A stretch of DNA of 64,000 nucleotides from the NCBI GenBank assembly GCA_000961725.1, contig LADS01000045.1, forward strand, positions 1 to 64,000, written 5' to 3'. Source of the DNA: Desulfobulbaceae bacterium BRH_c16a. Its GTDB lineage: Bacteria > Desulfobacterota > Desulfobulbia > Desulfobulbales > Desulfocapsaceae. Below, piece after piece: positions 17,677 through 27,167 of the stretch. Position 1 is the stretch's first letter. The number at the start of each line of letters is the position of its first letter. The notes beneath the pieces are model-generated. The model was not told the DNA's origin. It did not search any database and was given only the letters and a program-made list of their open reading frames with translations. The position numbers and the translations under genes were made by a program.

Positions 17677-18963
17677 TCATTCAAGAAGAAGCCAGAACAA
17701 GGCCAGGCCGGAGAGCCCGAAGCATATGGACGGAGCGATGAGTCGGCGCCATGCTCCGACGAGTTCCGTCTCGAAATAGTTGCATGTAAGTACAAAGCAG
17801 ATGTGAATCGGCGAGATCATTACTCCCGTGAAACCGGAAAATGATCCGAGGATCAGGTAGGGTATAATGTCGTCCTCCATGCCAAGAGACTGCAGCAGGC
17901 CGATAAGCAAGGGAAATGTTGCTCCAACAAAGGCCATATTGATGCCGGCGACAATTCCCACCAGAAATGGCAGAAATACTGCAGCCGCAAAAAGAGCGAC
18001 TCCGCTCCCGGCGCTCTCGGACATTGCCCGGACAATTCCTGCAGCGCCCATTATATCCTTGAAGATAAAAATCACCGCAACCACCATGAGCATGGACATC
18101 AGGCTCTTTTTCCGCAGCACCTGGAGAAGAAAATCATAACCTAGTCGGTTTTGCAGCATGATGCAGCAGATGGCACCTGTCAGGGCGATGATGACTCCCC
18201 ATTCGAAGGCTATCCCGGGGGCAAACACGCCAAGCAAGGTTTCCAGGCCTACCGCGCCGACTATGGCAATGAGCAGGGGCAGGCCTTCTTTGACCACCAG
18301 ACCGACGTTTTTTTCCTGAGGGACATCTGTTTGATCCCGTAGTGGGGCAGGATTGAACACTCCTGGCCGGAGAAAAAAGAACCAGCCGATAACAAACATG
18401 GCTATCACTCCCGGCCAGGACTTGCCGATGTACTCACTCACCGGAATACCGGCAAGGGCAACTGTCAAGATGATTCCGGGGTATAAAGGCCAGGCCATCT
18501 CCCAGACGTGCCGGAACCAGTAGTTAATGACAGCCCTGTCCTCGTTTTTGAGATCCATGTCGGCGCTCACCGCTTTGACCATCGGCGCGGAAAAGATTGC
18601 CCCGCCCGGCATCGGCAAAAGGCCGATGAGCGCCGGAAAAAAAATAAGCCGCAGACGGACCCTGACGAGGTAACCGGACAGCGCCCCCATAAGCCTTGCC
18701 GACTGGCCTGATCTCTCCAGGCCATCCGAGAGAACGAGAATCAAGCCAACTATGGCGACAAGCAATAAAAATTTCTCCTCCACCAAAGCCAGGCAGCTTA
18801 CCTGCACCCATCCGAAAATGGAAAGCCCGAAGATCAGACCCATGAAAAGGCCGCCAAACAGGATGGAGAGAGCCAATCCAAGCTTGTTCCTGATTCCGAC
18901 CAGCATCAGAGCAAAGGCCGCGAGCACTTTCACAAACGGCAGGGCTGCAGAAAAATTTTCCAT
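17677..18963 (-). CDS. DUF401-family membrane protein (putative permease)
   Basis: This 428-residue, about eleven-helix integral membrane protein belongs to the DUF401 family, related to the large ion-transporter superfamily. A family hallmark, LLPMPGGAIFSAPMV, is at about residues 114-128, and a second loop, GVMISPIHICFVLT, is near the C-terminus. It stands alone, convergent with the cupin and divergent from the histidine kinase. Family members are presumed transporters of organic anions, but no substrate is established; the nearby lactate genes make a carboxylate worth considering. Confidence 0.85.
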   Translation of the reverse strand: MENFSAALPFVKVLAAFALMLVGIRNKLGLALSILFGGLFMGLIFGLSIFGWVQVSCLALVEEKFLLLVAIVGLILVLSDGLERSGQSARLMGALSGYLVRVRLRLIFFPALIGLLPMPGGAIFSAPMVKAVSADMDLKNEDRAVINYWFRHVWEMAWPLYPGIILTVALAGIPVSEYIGKSWPGVIAMFVIGWFFFLRPGVFNPAPLRDQTDVPQEKNVGLVVKEGLPLLIAIVGAVGLETLLGVFAPGIAFEWGVIIALTGAICCIMLQNRLGYDFLLQVLRKKSLMSMLMVVAVIFIFKDIMGAAGIVRAMSESAGSGVALFAAAVFLPFLVGIVAGINMAFVGATFPLLIGLLQSLGMEDDIIPYLILGSFSGFTGVMISPIHICFVLTCNYFETELVGAWRRLIAPSICFGLSGLALFWLLLE

Positions 18964-19168
18964 AATTAATAGGGACCAAAGCCAAAAAGCCGAAAATATT
19001 CAGATGCGATCCTTCAGGCAGCGTTCATCTGCCGCCGAAACCTAAAAATATTACTCCGATTACTCAGTCTACAGTATGCTTTTTCCCGAGCACGTACTAT
19101 ATATTTCCTGTGAACATGGATTGACACAAAAGAAATGAAAATACCGGCAAGTCCCCGCACACGACCCT

Positions 19169-21808
19169 ATGCGCTTCATTAGACTGATTTTTACCGTTAT
19201 CGCCTTCCAGCTGCTGCTGCCTTCGCTCTTAGCAGCGATTCAGGTACAGGATAAGAAAAACGTTCTCTATCTCAACTCCTATCACAATGGCTATAAGTGG
19301 TCCGATGGCTTGCTCGAAGGGGTCCGCACTGTTCTTAACAACAGCAAGTATAAAGTCGACCTGCAGATCGAGTACATGGATGCCAAAAAATTCCAGTATG
19401 ATGTTATTACGGAAAGTCAGTTCTTCCTCTATAAACAGAAATTTGCAAATGAAAAATTTGATATCATCGTCATCTCCGACAACGATGCCTTAAACTTCAT
19501 CAACCGGTACAGGGACCAACTGTTTCCCGGAGTTCCGGTTGTTTTCTGCGGCATAAACGACCTCATGGAAGCCGACACGGCTCCCGGCAACATTACCGGT
19601 GTAGTGGAAGTCTACGATTTAATCGCCACCCTGGATGTCGCAAAAAAACTTCATCCCAAAAGGGCTCGCGTCATCATCCTGATCGACGAGTCGACTGCCG
19701 GCAGCGCGATCAGACGCCAGGCCGAAAAAATTACCGAGCACATCGATACCGGCCTGCAGGTCGAATTCTGGACTCAACTGAGTCTCGAGGAGGCACAACG
19801 CCGCGTGAGCCATCTTCCCGACAACACGTTCCTGTTTATTGCCCCCTATTACCAGACGATCAACGGCCGTTTTTACACTTCCGAAGAGGTGAGCGAGGCT
19901 ATCTACAAGCACAGTTCCGTACCCATCTATACGGGATGGGAGTTCATGGTCGGCTACGGCGCCGTCGGCGGCAGAGTGCTGTCCGGAGTAGAACACGGCA
20001 AGATGGCCGGAGAGATGGCCCTGCAGATCCTTCAGGGGAAAAAAGCCGACGACATACCCATTGTCCGGGAACCAAGCGGTATCTATGTGTTTGACTACAT
20101 AGTGATGGAAAAACTTGGTCTTAAACGGGATCTGCTTCCTGAGAACAGCAGAATCATCAATGCGCCGAAAGCGATTTACGCTATTTCCAAAGAGCTTTTC
20201 TGGACCATAATGGTCAGCTTCATCCTCCTGCTTCTTGCCCTCATCTCCATGCTTGGGGCAATGCTCGAACGGCGCAAGGTCGAATTAAAAATCATCGATC
20301 AGCTGGCCTTTCAGGCGACTCTCATGGACACCATTCCACAACTCGTTTCATGGAAGGATCTTGAAGGAAAGTATCTTGGCGCCAACCGCGCCTTCATGGA
20401 TTTTTTCGGGATCGAGCAGACCCAGCAGGTAGTCGGTAAATCGACCGGACAATTGCTCAGCGACAAATCCTACTCCGACTGGTCGGTATCCGCCGATGCG
20501 GCCGTGGTGTACAGCAAAAAAGCCTTCCGCAAGATTCGCCGCAAAGTGACCGGCAAAAATGGCCAGGAGGCATGGATTGAAGTGAACAAGGTCCCTCTGC
20601 AGGGCCAGGGCGGTAAAATCGTCGGAATCCTCAGTACAGCTGAAAACATTACCAAAGAACAGAACCTGGAAAAGCAGCTCCTGCAATCGCAGAAGATGGA
20701 GGCCATCGGCACCTTGGCTGGAGGAATTGCCCATGATTTCAATAATATTCTTACATCGATCATTAATTCCACAGAACTCGCCATAGGTGATCTCAGCCCG
20801 GGGACGCAGACCGAGGCGGACTTGCAAAGGGTATTGAAAGCGGCGAGAAGAGGCGGCCGGGTCGTCCAGCAGATCCTGTCTTTCAGCCGCCCGTCCCGAG
20901 AAGGTTTTCGACCGACCGACATGGGCAGCGTTGTGCAGGAAGTCGTCCATCTGATGGAAGCCTCGATGCCCGCAAATATCACGGTAACGAGCAACGTCGA
21001 ACCGGCAAACAGGCTCTTTGTGCATGCCGACCCGACCCAGATGCACCAGGCTATCCTGAATCTCTGCACCAATGCCTTTCATGCCCTCAAGAAAAAGGGG
21101 GGCAACATCGACATCCAGCTGTCACGCATCCTCCCGGAAGACACCAAAATTACTTTGCTCCCTGATTTTTCCGGCAACCTTATCAAGCTTTCGGTAACCG
21201 ACAACGGTCCCGGAATCAAGCCGGAGATCATTGATAAAATTTTTGACCCGTTCTTTTCGACAAAAAACAAGTCCGAAGGCACAGGGCTGGGCCTGGCGGT
21301 AGTTCACGGCATCGTCAAGAGCCATCAAGGCGCCATCAGAGTTTTCTGCGGCGAGGAGAGCGGCAGCACTTTCGAGATCCTGCTGCCGGAAACCGAAGCG
21401 GGGGAAGATATCGTCTCCAGCAGCCTTGGCTCCGGATTCGAAACCGGGGGTCATATTCTTTTCGTCGAGGACGACGAGGATCAACTGCAGACCACGCCAC
21501 GCCTCCTCGAAGAAATGGGATTTGCCGTAACCGCTCTACGCGAACCTGCGGCTGCATTACATCTCGCCTCGTCAGTATCATCTTCATTTGATATAATGAT
21601 TACCGATTTCGACATGCCGGGAATGAGCGGGGCCGAACTCGCCGGCAGACTCCCCGGTCTTCCGGTGATACTCATTTCCGGGCGGGACGATGCCAGGGCG
21701 GCTGCCAGGGATTATGCCAACATCGTTAAAGTGGTCATCAAGCCATATGATAAAAAAGACCTCATGGAAGCAATCCGCGAGGTAATGTTAAGTGAAAAAC
21801 CAGCATGA
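19169..21808 (+). CDS. Hybrid histidine kinase with periplasmic ABC_sub_bind sensor
   Basis: The domain order is: signal/first membrane segment 1-23; periplasmic ABC_sub_bind-type sensor about 29-315; membrane helix 344-365; PAS 375-500; HisKA with phospho-acceptor H522 (GGIAHDFNNILTS); HATPase with NLCTNAFHAL, DNGPGI and GTGLGLA (about 625-740); and a C-terminal receiver domain with acidic pair EDD, phospho-acceptor D813 and K858. The next gene, a sigma-54 response regulator, overlaps it by four bases (ATGA), so the two form one system. The kinase and regulator sit directly upstream of lactate-oxidation genes, as do DVU3022/DVU3023 and the lactate region in Desulfovibrio vulgaris. Confidence 0.95.
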   Translation: MRFIRLIFTVIAFQLLLPSLLAAIQVQDKKNVLYLNSYHNGYKWSDGLLEGVRTVLNNSKYKVDLQIEYMDAKKFQYDVITESQFFLYKQKFANEKFDIIVISDNDALNFINRYRDQLFPGVPVVFCGINDLMEADTAPGNITGVVEVYDLIATLDVAKKLHPKRARVIILIDESTAGSAIRRQAEKITEHIDTGLQVEFWTQLSLEEAQRRVSHLPDNTFLFIAPYYQTINGRFYTSEEVSEAIYKHSSVPIYTGWEFMVGYGAVGGRVLSGVEHGKMAGEMALQILQGKKADDIPIVREPSGIYVFDYIVMEKLGLKRDLLPENSRIINAPKAIYAISKELFWTIMVSFILLLLALISMLGAMLERRKVELKIIDQLAFQATLMDTIPQLVSWKDLEGKYLGANRAFMDFFGIEQTQQVVGKSTGQLLSDKSYSDWSVSADAAVVYSKKAFRKIRRKVTGKNGQEAWIEVNKVPLQGQGGKIVGILSTAENITKEQNLEKQLLQSQKMEAIGTLAGGIAHDFNNILTSIINSTELAIGDLSPGTQTEADLQRVLKAARRGGRVVQQILSFSRPSREGFRPTDMGSVVQEVVHLMEASMPANITVTSNVEPANRLFVHADPTQMHQAILNLCTNAFHALKKKGGNIDIQLSRILPEDTKITLLPDFSGNLIKLSVTDNGPGIKPEIIDKIFDPFFSTKNKSEGTGLGLAVVHGIVKSHQGAIRVFCGEESGSTFEILLPETEAGEDIVSSSLGSGFETGGHILFVEDDEDQLQTTPRLLEEMGFAVTALREPAAALHLASSVSSSFDIMITDFDMPGMSGAELAGRLPGLPVILISGRDDARAAARDYANIVKVVIKPYDKKDLMEAIREVMLSEKPA

Positions 21809-23244
21809 CAAACATTCTCATCATCGACGATGATATTGAGGCCTGTGAGACCATGGCCAGCCTTGTCACCCGGCTTTCCTATGCCGCCGGCAAGGCCCAT
21901 ACCCTGAAAGACGGCCTCGATCTTGCACAGCGCAATAATTATGACGTGGTCTTCCTCGATGTCTACCTGCCGGATGGCAACGGTCTCGATATTCTCCCCT
22001 CACTCATGGCCATAAATGACCCTCCCGAGGTCATTATTCTCACCGGCAAAGGCAATCCGGATGGTGCCGAACTGGCAATCAAAGGCGGAGTATGGGACTA
22101 TCTCCTGAAACCAACCAGCGTCCGCGATATTACCCTCACCCTCAACAGAGCCCTGAAGTATCGCAAGGAAAAAAAGGGCAGTGCCGGCAAGAACGAACTT
22201 GTCATCACCGGCATCATCGGCAACAGTCCCGGCATCAAGGCAAGCATAGCGTTGACCGCGAAGGCCTCAATGTCCGAGGCCAATGTGCTTCTCACCGGAG
22301 AAACCGGAACCGGCAAAGAATTATTTGCCACCGTCATCCACAAAAACAGCAGCCGGTCATCCGGCAACTTTGTTGTGGTCGACTGCGCCTCTCTCACGGA
22401 ATCATTGGTGGAATCAACTCTTTTCGGTTATCTGAAGGGCTCGTTTACCGGCGCCCAGCTTGATCGCCAGGGTTTGATAAAAGCAGCTGACGGCGGCACT
22501 CTTTTTCTCGATGAAATCGGCGAAATGCCCCTTTCGATCCAGAAGGTTTTTTTGCGGGTCCTCCAGGAACGGCAGTTCAGACCGGTTGGAGCAACCAAGG
22601 AGCAGCCCAGCAATTTCCGCCTCATAGCCGCAACCAATCGTGACCTTGAACAGATGGTCGAAAAAGGCCAGTTCCGCAGCGACCTCCTGTTTCGCATCAA
22701 GACCATGCGGATAGACCTCCCCTCACTGCGTCAGCGGGTTGGCGATATCAATGACCTTGCCGATTTCCGGGTGAAGCAGCTGTGCAAGAATTTCGTCATG
22801 GAGCCCAAGGAAATCGGGGAAGACTTTTCCAAGACACTGGCTGAATACAACTGGCCCGGCAATGTCCGTGAACTCTTCAATATCCTTGAAAACGCGGTGA
22901 TCAATGCCGGTGAGGAAAGCACCCTCTGCGCCATGCATCTCCCGAGAAGTCTGAGGATTCAAGTCGCCAAAGCCCAGATTACCAGACTCACCGGAGCGCA
23001 GGTGATTGAAGAGGAAAGCACTGCCTCCGATCCTCTTGTGCAGAATTTCGGACAAAAAATATTTGAAGATATCTTCGACCGCCAGTTGCCGCCGCTGAAG
23101 GAGTTCAAGAATACCGCAGAAAAAACCTATCTCGGGGAACTGATTCGTCAATGTGAAGGAAATATCCATAACATAATGGATATTTCCGGCCTCTCCCGTT
23201 CTCATTTTTATGCCCTTTTGAAGAAATATCATCTGTCGCAATAA
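21805..23244 (+). CDS. Sigma-54-dependent response regulator (NtrC family)
   Basis: This is a transcription activator for RpoN-dependent promoters. The receiver domain (1-115) has phospho-acceptor D52 and the conserved K102. The AAA+ domain (about 137-370) carries Walker A GETGTGKE (165-172), the sigma-54 contact loop GSFTGA at 212-217 (canonical GAFTGA with Ala to Ser) and Walker B GGTLFLDEIGE. A Fis-type helix-turn-helix lies at about 445-478 (NIHNIMDISGLSRSHFYALL). It is translationally coupled to the kinase. The likely target is the sigma-54 promoter at 23460-23476 in front of the LUD gene. Confidence 0.96.
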   Translation: MTNILIIDDDIEACETMASLVTRLSYAAGKAHTLKDGLDLAQRNNYDVVFLDVYLPDGNGLDILPSLMAINDPPEVIILTGKGNPDGAELAIKGGVWDYLLKPTSVRDITLTLNRALKYRKEKKGSAGKNELVITGIIGNSPGIKASIALTAKASMSEANVLLTGETGTGKELFATVIHKNSSRSSGNFVVVDCASLTESLVESTLFGYLKGSFTGAQLDRQGLIKAADGGTLFLDEIGEMPLSIQKVFLRVLQERQFRPVGATKEQPSNFRLIAATNRDLEQMVEKGQFRSDLLFRIKTMRIDLPSLRQRVGDINDLADFRVKQLCKNFVMEPKEIGEDFSKTLAEYNWPGNVRELFNILENAVINAGEESTLCAMHLPRSLRIQVAKAQITRLTGAQVIEEESTASDPLVQNFGQKIFEDIFDRQLPPLKEFKNTAEKTYLGELIRQCEGNIHNIMDISGLSRSHFYALLKKYHLSQ

Positions 23245-23295
23245 TCGACGGTATCGCGCATTTTCCGGCCCGGGAGTTAAACGGCGGTCAAGATT

Positions 23296-23311
23296 GTCTG
23301 ACTTTTCGGAC
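23296..23311. promoter_or_regulatory. Possible enhancer site upstream of the sigma-54 promoter
   Basis: GTCTGACTTTTCGGAC is an imperfect dyad (GTCyGA-n4-TCrGAC) about 165 bases upstream of the sigma-54 -24 element, a normal distance for an NtrC-type activator. The assignment to the adjacent regulator is inference. Confidence 0.35.
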
Positions 23312-23368
23312 CACAATTCATGTGGAAAGGCTGTATCGGTGTCTTCGCCTTCCCGTCTGTCCTCTTTT

Positions 23369-23388
23369 CCGGACATGACGATGTCCGG
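23369..23388. promoter_or_regulatory. Perfect palindrome: terminator or enhancer site
   Basis: CCGGACAT-GACG-ATGTCCGG is a perfect 8-bp stem with a 4-base loop, 124 bases after the regulator stop and about 75 bases upstream of the sigma-54 element. It shares the CGGAC half-site with the dyad at 23296-23311. It may end the regulator transcript (weak T tract) or be an activator site. Confidence 0.45.
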
Positions 23389-23459
23389 CTTCCTTCACAG
23401 CTGTTCAGATTTTCGTGCTTTTCTATAAAAATACAGAGACAACGATGCAAGACCTTTTT

Positions 23460-23476
23460 TTGGCATATAAATTGCT
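23460..23476 (+). promoter_or_regulatory. Sigma-54 promoter for the lactate operon
   Basis: TTGGCATATAAATTGCT matches the RpoN consensus (TTGGCAC-n5-TTGCW) with GG at 23462-23463 and GC at 23474-23475, exactly 12 bases apart. It faces the LUD gene at 23639, giving a leader of about 150 bases, and lies directly downstream of an RpoN activator gene. Confidence 0.85.
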
Positions 23477-23486
23477 AATCAGCAAT
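23471..23486. promoter_or_regulatory. Operator-like dyad overlapping the -12 element
   Basis: ATTGCT-AATC-AGCAAT is a perfect 6-4-6 inverted repeat covering the -12 element and start-point region of the sigma-54 promoter. Its position fits a repressor site. The FadR/GntR protein encoded at the end of the same operon is the obvious candidate; this is inference. Confidence 0.55.
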
Positions 23487-23638
23487 GCGGCTTTCGTTGG
23501 ATTTTTCCATGAATGCACGATATAATCGAAAGTACTTTGGTTGTTGCAGGTTGTTCTTTCATCAATCCCCCGAATATCAATGCAACTTCAATCATTTTCC
23601 GACCAATACGCAGATATGCATAAACAAGGAAGAAGGAT

Positions 23639-24199
23639 ATGACTGAGAACAGAATAGACCGATTTATCGAGTCGGCAAAACGAGTCGGGGCAGAGGTCCT
23701 GAGAAAAGAAAATCTCCAGGAAGCAGCCGCCTATATTGCCGGCAAGGCTCAAGGGACAACCCTGGTTCCGGAGACTCCCCTGGCCAGACGACATGGGCTG
23801 CGGGCTCTTTTATCGGAGGCCGGAGTCAACGTTTTTACCAAAGGGTTCAGGGAAGCAGGTCATCTGCCGGGGGCCGGCGTCACCTTCAGTAATTTTGCCA
23901 TGGCCGATACCGGTACAGTGGTGCTGGAAAGCACCGATGAAAACATTCGTCTTGCGACAACACTTCCCGAAATACATTTTGTTCTGGTCGATCCGGCGAC
24001 CATCCTCAGGGACAATCTCGCCGCGGCCGAGCCCATGAATGCTTTTCATCAGGACGCTGCACCTAAATTTATTGCCTACATCACCGGCCCAAGCCGTACC
24101 GCCGACATAGAGCGAGTGCTGACCATCGGTTGTCATGGCCCCAGAGAATTGCACATTCTTCTGGTGGATAACATTTCCAGCGATCTGCTGGAAAATTGA
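23639..24199 (+). CDS. LUD-domain protein, LutC-like
   Basis: This 186-residue protein is a single LUD (DUF162) domain, the LutC/LldG family that works with LutA and LutB in oxidation of L-lactate to pyruvate. It includes the typical VTFSNFAMADTGTVVLES strand-loop and the C-terminal YITGPSRTADIE...GCHGPRELHILLVD segment (ends quoted). The ribosome binding site is AAGGAT. The LutB-LutA fusion follows 15 bases later. The pair corresponds in arrangement to DVU3032/DVU3033 of Desulfovibrio vulgaris, whose products are implicated in L-lactate oxidation. Confidence 0.92.
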   Translation: MTENRIDRFIESAKRVGAEVLRKENLQEAAAYIAGKAQGTTLVPETPLARRHGLRALLSEAGVNVFTKGFREAGHLPGAGVTFSNFAMADTGTVVLESTDENIRLATTLPEIHFVLVDPATILRDNLAAAEPMNAFHQDAAPKFIAYITGPSRTADIERVLTIGCHGPRELHILLVDNISSDLLEN

Positions 24200-24214
24200 G
24201 AGGAGAAGAGAAGA

Positions 24215-26389
24215 ATGGCACCAGAAGTGACCTATAAAAAGAGCGTTGAAGAGGCCATTGGCAATCCGAAACTGAGCAAGGCCCTTCACCTCTTCGGTGA
24301 CGCCTATCTCATTGCCAGGGAAAATGCTTTCAGAGGACTTGACTTTCAAGAGATGCGCACCGAACTCGCCGCCATAAAGGATGAAGTTCGAATTCGCCGA
24401 AAGGAACTCCTCGCTGAATTCATTAAAAATGCCGAAGCTGCAGGCTCCAAAGTCTTTTTAGCCAAGGACACCAAAGAAGCCAATGAGTACGTGATCAACC
24501 TGGCGAAACAGAAAAAGGCCAAACTGATTGCCAAATCGAAATCCATGGTGTCGGAAGAAGCACATCTCAACAAAGCTCTGGAAGCACACGGAATCAGGGC
24601 AGCGGAAACCGATCTCGGCGAATGGATTGTCCAGCTGGCCGGTCAACGGCCGAGCCACATGGTGATGCCCGCCATCCATATGTTCAAGGAGGAAGTCGCC
24701 GAACTGTTCAGCAAAGAAGCCGGCAAACACCTTGCCCCGGAAATTAAAGCTCTGGTCGATCATGCCCGCGAAAGGCTGCGCAAAGAATATTTCAATGCGG
24801 ATATCGGTCTTACCGGCGCCAATTTCCTCGTCGCCAACACCGGCGGCATCGGTCTTGTGACCAATGAGGGAAATGCCCGGCTCTGCGCCACATTACCCAA
24901 GGTTCATGTGGTCTTTGCCGGCATTCATAAACTGGTGCGCAACATTGAGGATGCAATCAAGATTACCAGGCTCCTGCCGCGCAATGCCACCGGTCAGCTT
25001 CTCACCTCCTACGTCACCTGGATCAGAGGCGGTGTCCCGGTCGATGGCGTGCAGAAAGAGCAGCACATCGTCCTCATCGACGGCGGCCGTGAAGCGCTGT
25101 TCGAATCGAAAGCCTGCCAGGACGCCCTGCGCTGCATCCAGTGCGGGGCCTGCGCCAATGTCTGCCCGGTATACCAGACCGTTGGCGGCCACGTGTTCGG
25201 CTCCATCTATATTTCCGCCATCGGCATCATCCTCACCGCCTTCTACGAGGGGCTGGACAAGGCCAAGGAAATCACCAGGGCCTGTATCGGCTGTCGCTCC
25301 TGTGTCGCAGTCTGCCCGGCCAAGATCGATCTGGAAGAGATCATCCTGCATCTGCGCAACGAGGTTTCCAAGGAGTACGGGATGGGGGCCATCAAAAACG
25401 TGGCCTTCAAAGCGATTATGAAAAATCGCGGGCTCTTCCACAATCTGGTGCGGGCCGCTTCCAAACTGCAGTTGCCGGTCACCCAGAAGAACAGGAGCGA
25501 ATCCGGGCCTCGTATCATTCGCCATCTGCCGATGCACTTCATGGCCAAAGACTATACCGAATGGCGGGATCTGCCGGCTATTGCCGAAAAGCCTTTCCGC
25601 GATCAATTTGGCACGATTGTCCAGAATGTCGTAAAGCCCCTCTACCGTGTCGGCTTTTTTGTCGGCTGTGGAGCGGATTTTGTCTACCCCGAGGTTGGGG
25701 TGAGTCTCATCAAGGTCTTGAATGCTCTGAATGTCGAAGTGGTATTCCCGAAAACCCAGAACTGCTGCGGCATCCCCGCGCTTTATTCGGGCGATACCGA
25801 GACCGGTGAATATCTGGCCAAACAGAGTGTACAGGCGTTCACCGATGCCGACGTCGATTATATTCTCTCGATTTGTCCGACATGCACCATGGCCGTTAAA
25901 CGGGATTTCGTCGAACGGCTTGCCGATCACCCGCAGTGGTCTGCAAAGGCCATGGCACTTTCCAATAAAACCATGGACGCTTCCGCCTTTCTTGAGAATG
26001 TGCTCGGAGCTTCTGCAAAACTCGGTTCAGCCGGACCTCAGAAAACGGTGACCTACCATGACTCCTGTCACCTGAAGCGTGGCTCGAACGTCTGGAAGGA
26101 ACCGCGGGCGCTTCTGGCCTGTTCGGGGCACCGGGTCGAAGAGATGAAAAACTCCGATCGCTGCTGCGGCTTTGGCGGGACGTACTCGTTTCTCAGTCAT
26201 CCGCAGATATCCAGACAGATCACCAAGGATAAGGTCGAGACCATCCTGGCGACCGGGGTAAAAACTGTGGCTACCGATTGCCCGGGCTGCATGATCATGC
26301 TGAAAGGTGCGGTAGGCAAGACCGACGCGACCATCCGTTGCGCCCATACCATTGAGCTGCTGGCGGAATCGCTGGAGATGAAAAAATAG
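24215..26389 (+). CDS. LutB-LutA fusion: LUD, ferredoxin and CCG-domain protein
   Basis: This single 724-residue chain covers two subunits of the LutABC/LldEFG lactate-oxidation system. Residues about 70-300 form a LUD domain (LutB). Residues about 305-375 carry two [4Fe-4S] motifs, CIQCGACANVCP and CIGCRSCVAVCP. Residues about 480-720 are a LutA-type module with two CCG motifs (QNCCGIPALYSG and DRCCGFGGTYSF), each preceded by a CxxC- or HDSCH-type segment. It is a cytoplasmic or membrane-associated electron-transfer enzyme; the acceptor is not shown by sequence. A GntR regulator gene follows 17 bases later. Confidence 0.93.
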   Translation: MAPEVTYKKSVEEAIGNPKLSKALHLFGDAYLIARENAFRGLDFQEMRTELAAIKDEVRIRRKELLAEFIKNAEAAGSKVFLAKDTKEANEYVINLAKQKKAKLIAKSKSMVSEEAHLNKALEAHGIRAAETDLGEWIVQLAGQRPSHMVMPAIHMFKEEVAELFSKEAGKHLAPEIKALVDHARERLRKEYFNADIGLTGANFLVANTGGIGLVTNEGNARLCATLPKVHVVFAGIHKLVRNIEDAIKITRLLPRNATGQLLTSYVTWIRGGVPVDGVQKEQHIVLIDGGREALFESKACQDALRCIQCGACANVCPVYQTVGGHVFGSIYISAIGIILTAFYEGLDKAKEITRACIGCRSCVAVCPAKIDLEEIILHLRNEVSKEYGMGAIKNVAFKAIMKNRGLFHNLVRAASKLQLPVTQKNRSESGPRIIRHLPMHFMAKDYTEWRDLPAIAEKPFRDQFGTIVQNVVKPLYRVGFFVGCGADFVYPEVGVSLIKVLNALNVEVVFPKTQNCCGIPALYSGDTETGEYLAKQSVQAFTDADVDYILSICPTCTMAVKRDFVERLADHPQWSAKAMALSNKTMDASAFLENVLGASAKLGSAGPQKTVTYHDSCHLKRGSNVWKEPRALLACSGHRVEEMKNSDRCCGFGGTYSFLSHPQISRQITKDKVETILATGVKTVATDCPGCMIMLKGAVGKTDATIRCAHTIELLAESLEMKK

Positions 26390-26406
26390 ACTTTGACACA
26401 AACGAT

Positions 26407-27150
26407 ATGACTATTCGACCGATTAAACCAAAACGTGTTTCCAGCCTGGTCTTTGAACAGATCCGGGAACTGATTTACAAGGGTACCTTCAAGCCCGGCC
26501 AGCAAATCCCGCCGGAGCGCGAGCTCGCTCTCTCCATGGAGGTAAGCAGGACTTCCGTGCGGAATGCCCTCGATAAATTGATCAAGCTTGGCCTGCTCTG
26601 GCAGATCCAGGGTCAGGGAACATTCGTCGGTTCCCCCGAAAACCGCCATGGCAATCCACTTGCCGCGGCCATGGCAACGGATGAGGCGACTTTTTTCGAT
26701 CTGCTCGAGGTGCGCATGGGGCTGGAATGCAATGCGGCAAGACTGGCAGCACAACGCGCAACTGAAAGCGACCTGCGCGCCATGCAAAAAAGTCTTGAGG
26801 AGATGGCGGACGATCTGGCAGGTACAAATATGATTTCAACCTCCGCAGATACATCCTTCCATATGGCGGTGACTTTCTCCACCAAGAACCCGGTGCTGAT
26901 TCATCTGACCAGGAATTTCTATGATTTTCTCTTTGTGGGCATCAAGAAAAATCTTGCCCATATGGTGGAAGCCCAGACTGCCTACGCCGATGTCCTGGAG
27001 CATCACCGCTCTATTCTCCGGCACATCAAAAGCAGGGAGCCGGAAAAAGCCTATGAGGCGATGCGCCGGCATTTGGTGTATGTGCAGGAGTTCTTCGAAA
27101 ATCGCAACAATTTTTCCGATACCATTTCATTGAAGCATCTTGCAGCGTAA
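26407..27150 (+). CDS. FadR/GntR-family transcription regulator (LldR-like)
   Basis: An N-terminal winged helix (about 8-75: LVFEQIRELIYKGTFKPGQQ then PPERELALSMEVSRTSVRNAL) is followed by an FCD ligand-binding domain (about 95-235) with the conserved metal/ligand histidines (DTSFHMAV and LEHHRSIL). This architecture matches LldR/PdhR/GlcC, which respond to lactate, pyruvate or glycolate. It is the last gene of the sigma-54-controlled lactate operon and probably represses it in the absence of substrate; the dyad at 23471-23486 is a candidate operator. Confidence 0.92.
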   Translation: MTIRPIKPKRVSSLVFEQIRELIYKGTFKPGQQIPPERELALSMEVSRTSVRNALDKLIKLGLLWQIQGQGTFVGSPENRHGNPLAAAMATDEATFFDLLEVRMGLECNAARLAAQRATESDLRAMQKSLEEMADDLAGTNMISTSADTSFHMAVTFSTKNPVLIHLTRNFYDFLFVGIKKNLAHMVEAQTAYADVLEHHRSILRHIKSREPEKAYEAMRRHLVYVQEFFENRNNFSDTISLKHLAA

Positions 27151-27167
27151 ACGGAAAACCAACTGAC

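Noticed and set aside
23295-23318. ATTGT...ACAAT outer repeat around the upstream dyad
   Set aside because: Its centre does not coincide with the GTCyGA dyad and a 5-bp match at this spacing is expected by chance.
24893-25930. 345-codon minus-strand frame opposite the LutB-LutA fusion
   Set aside because: Antisense shadow; the fusion protein is supported by cysteine motifs throughout.
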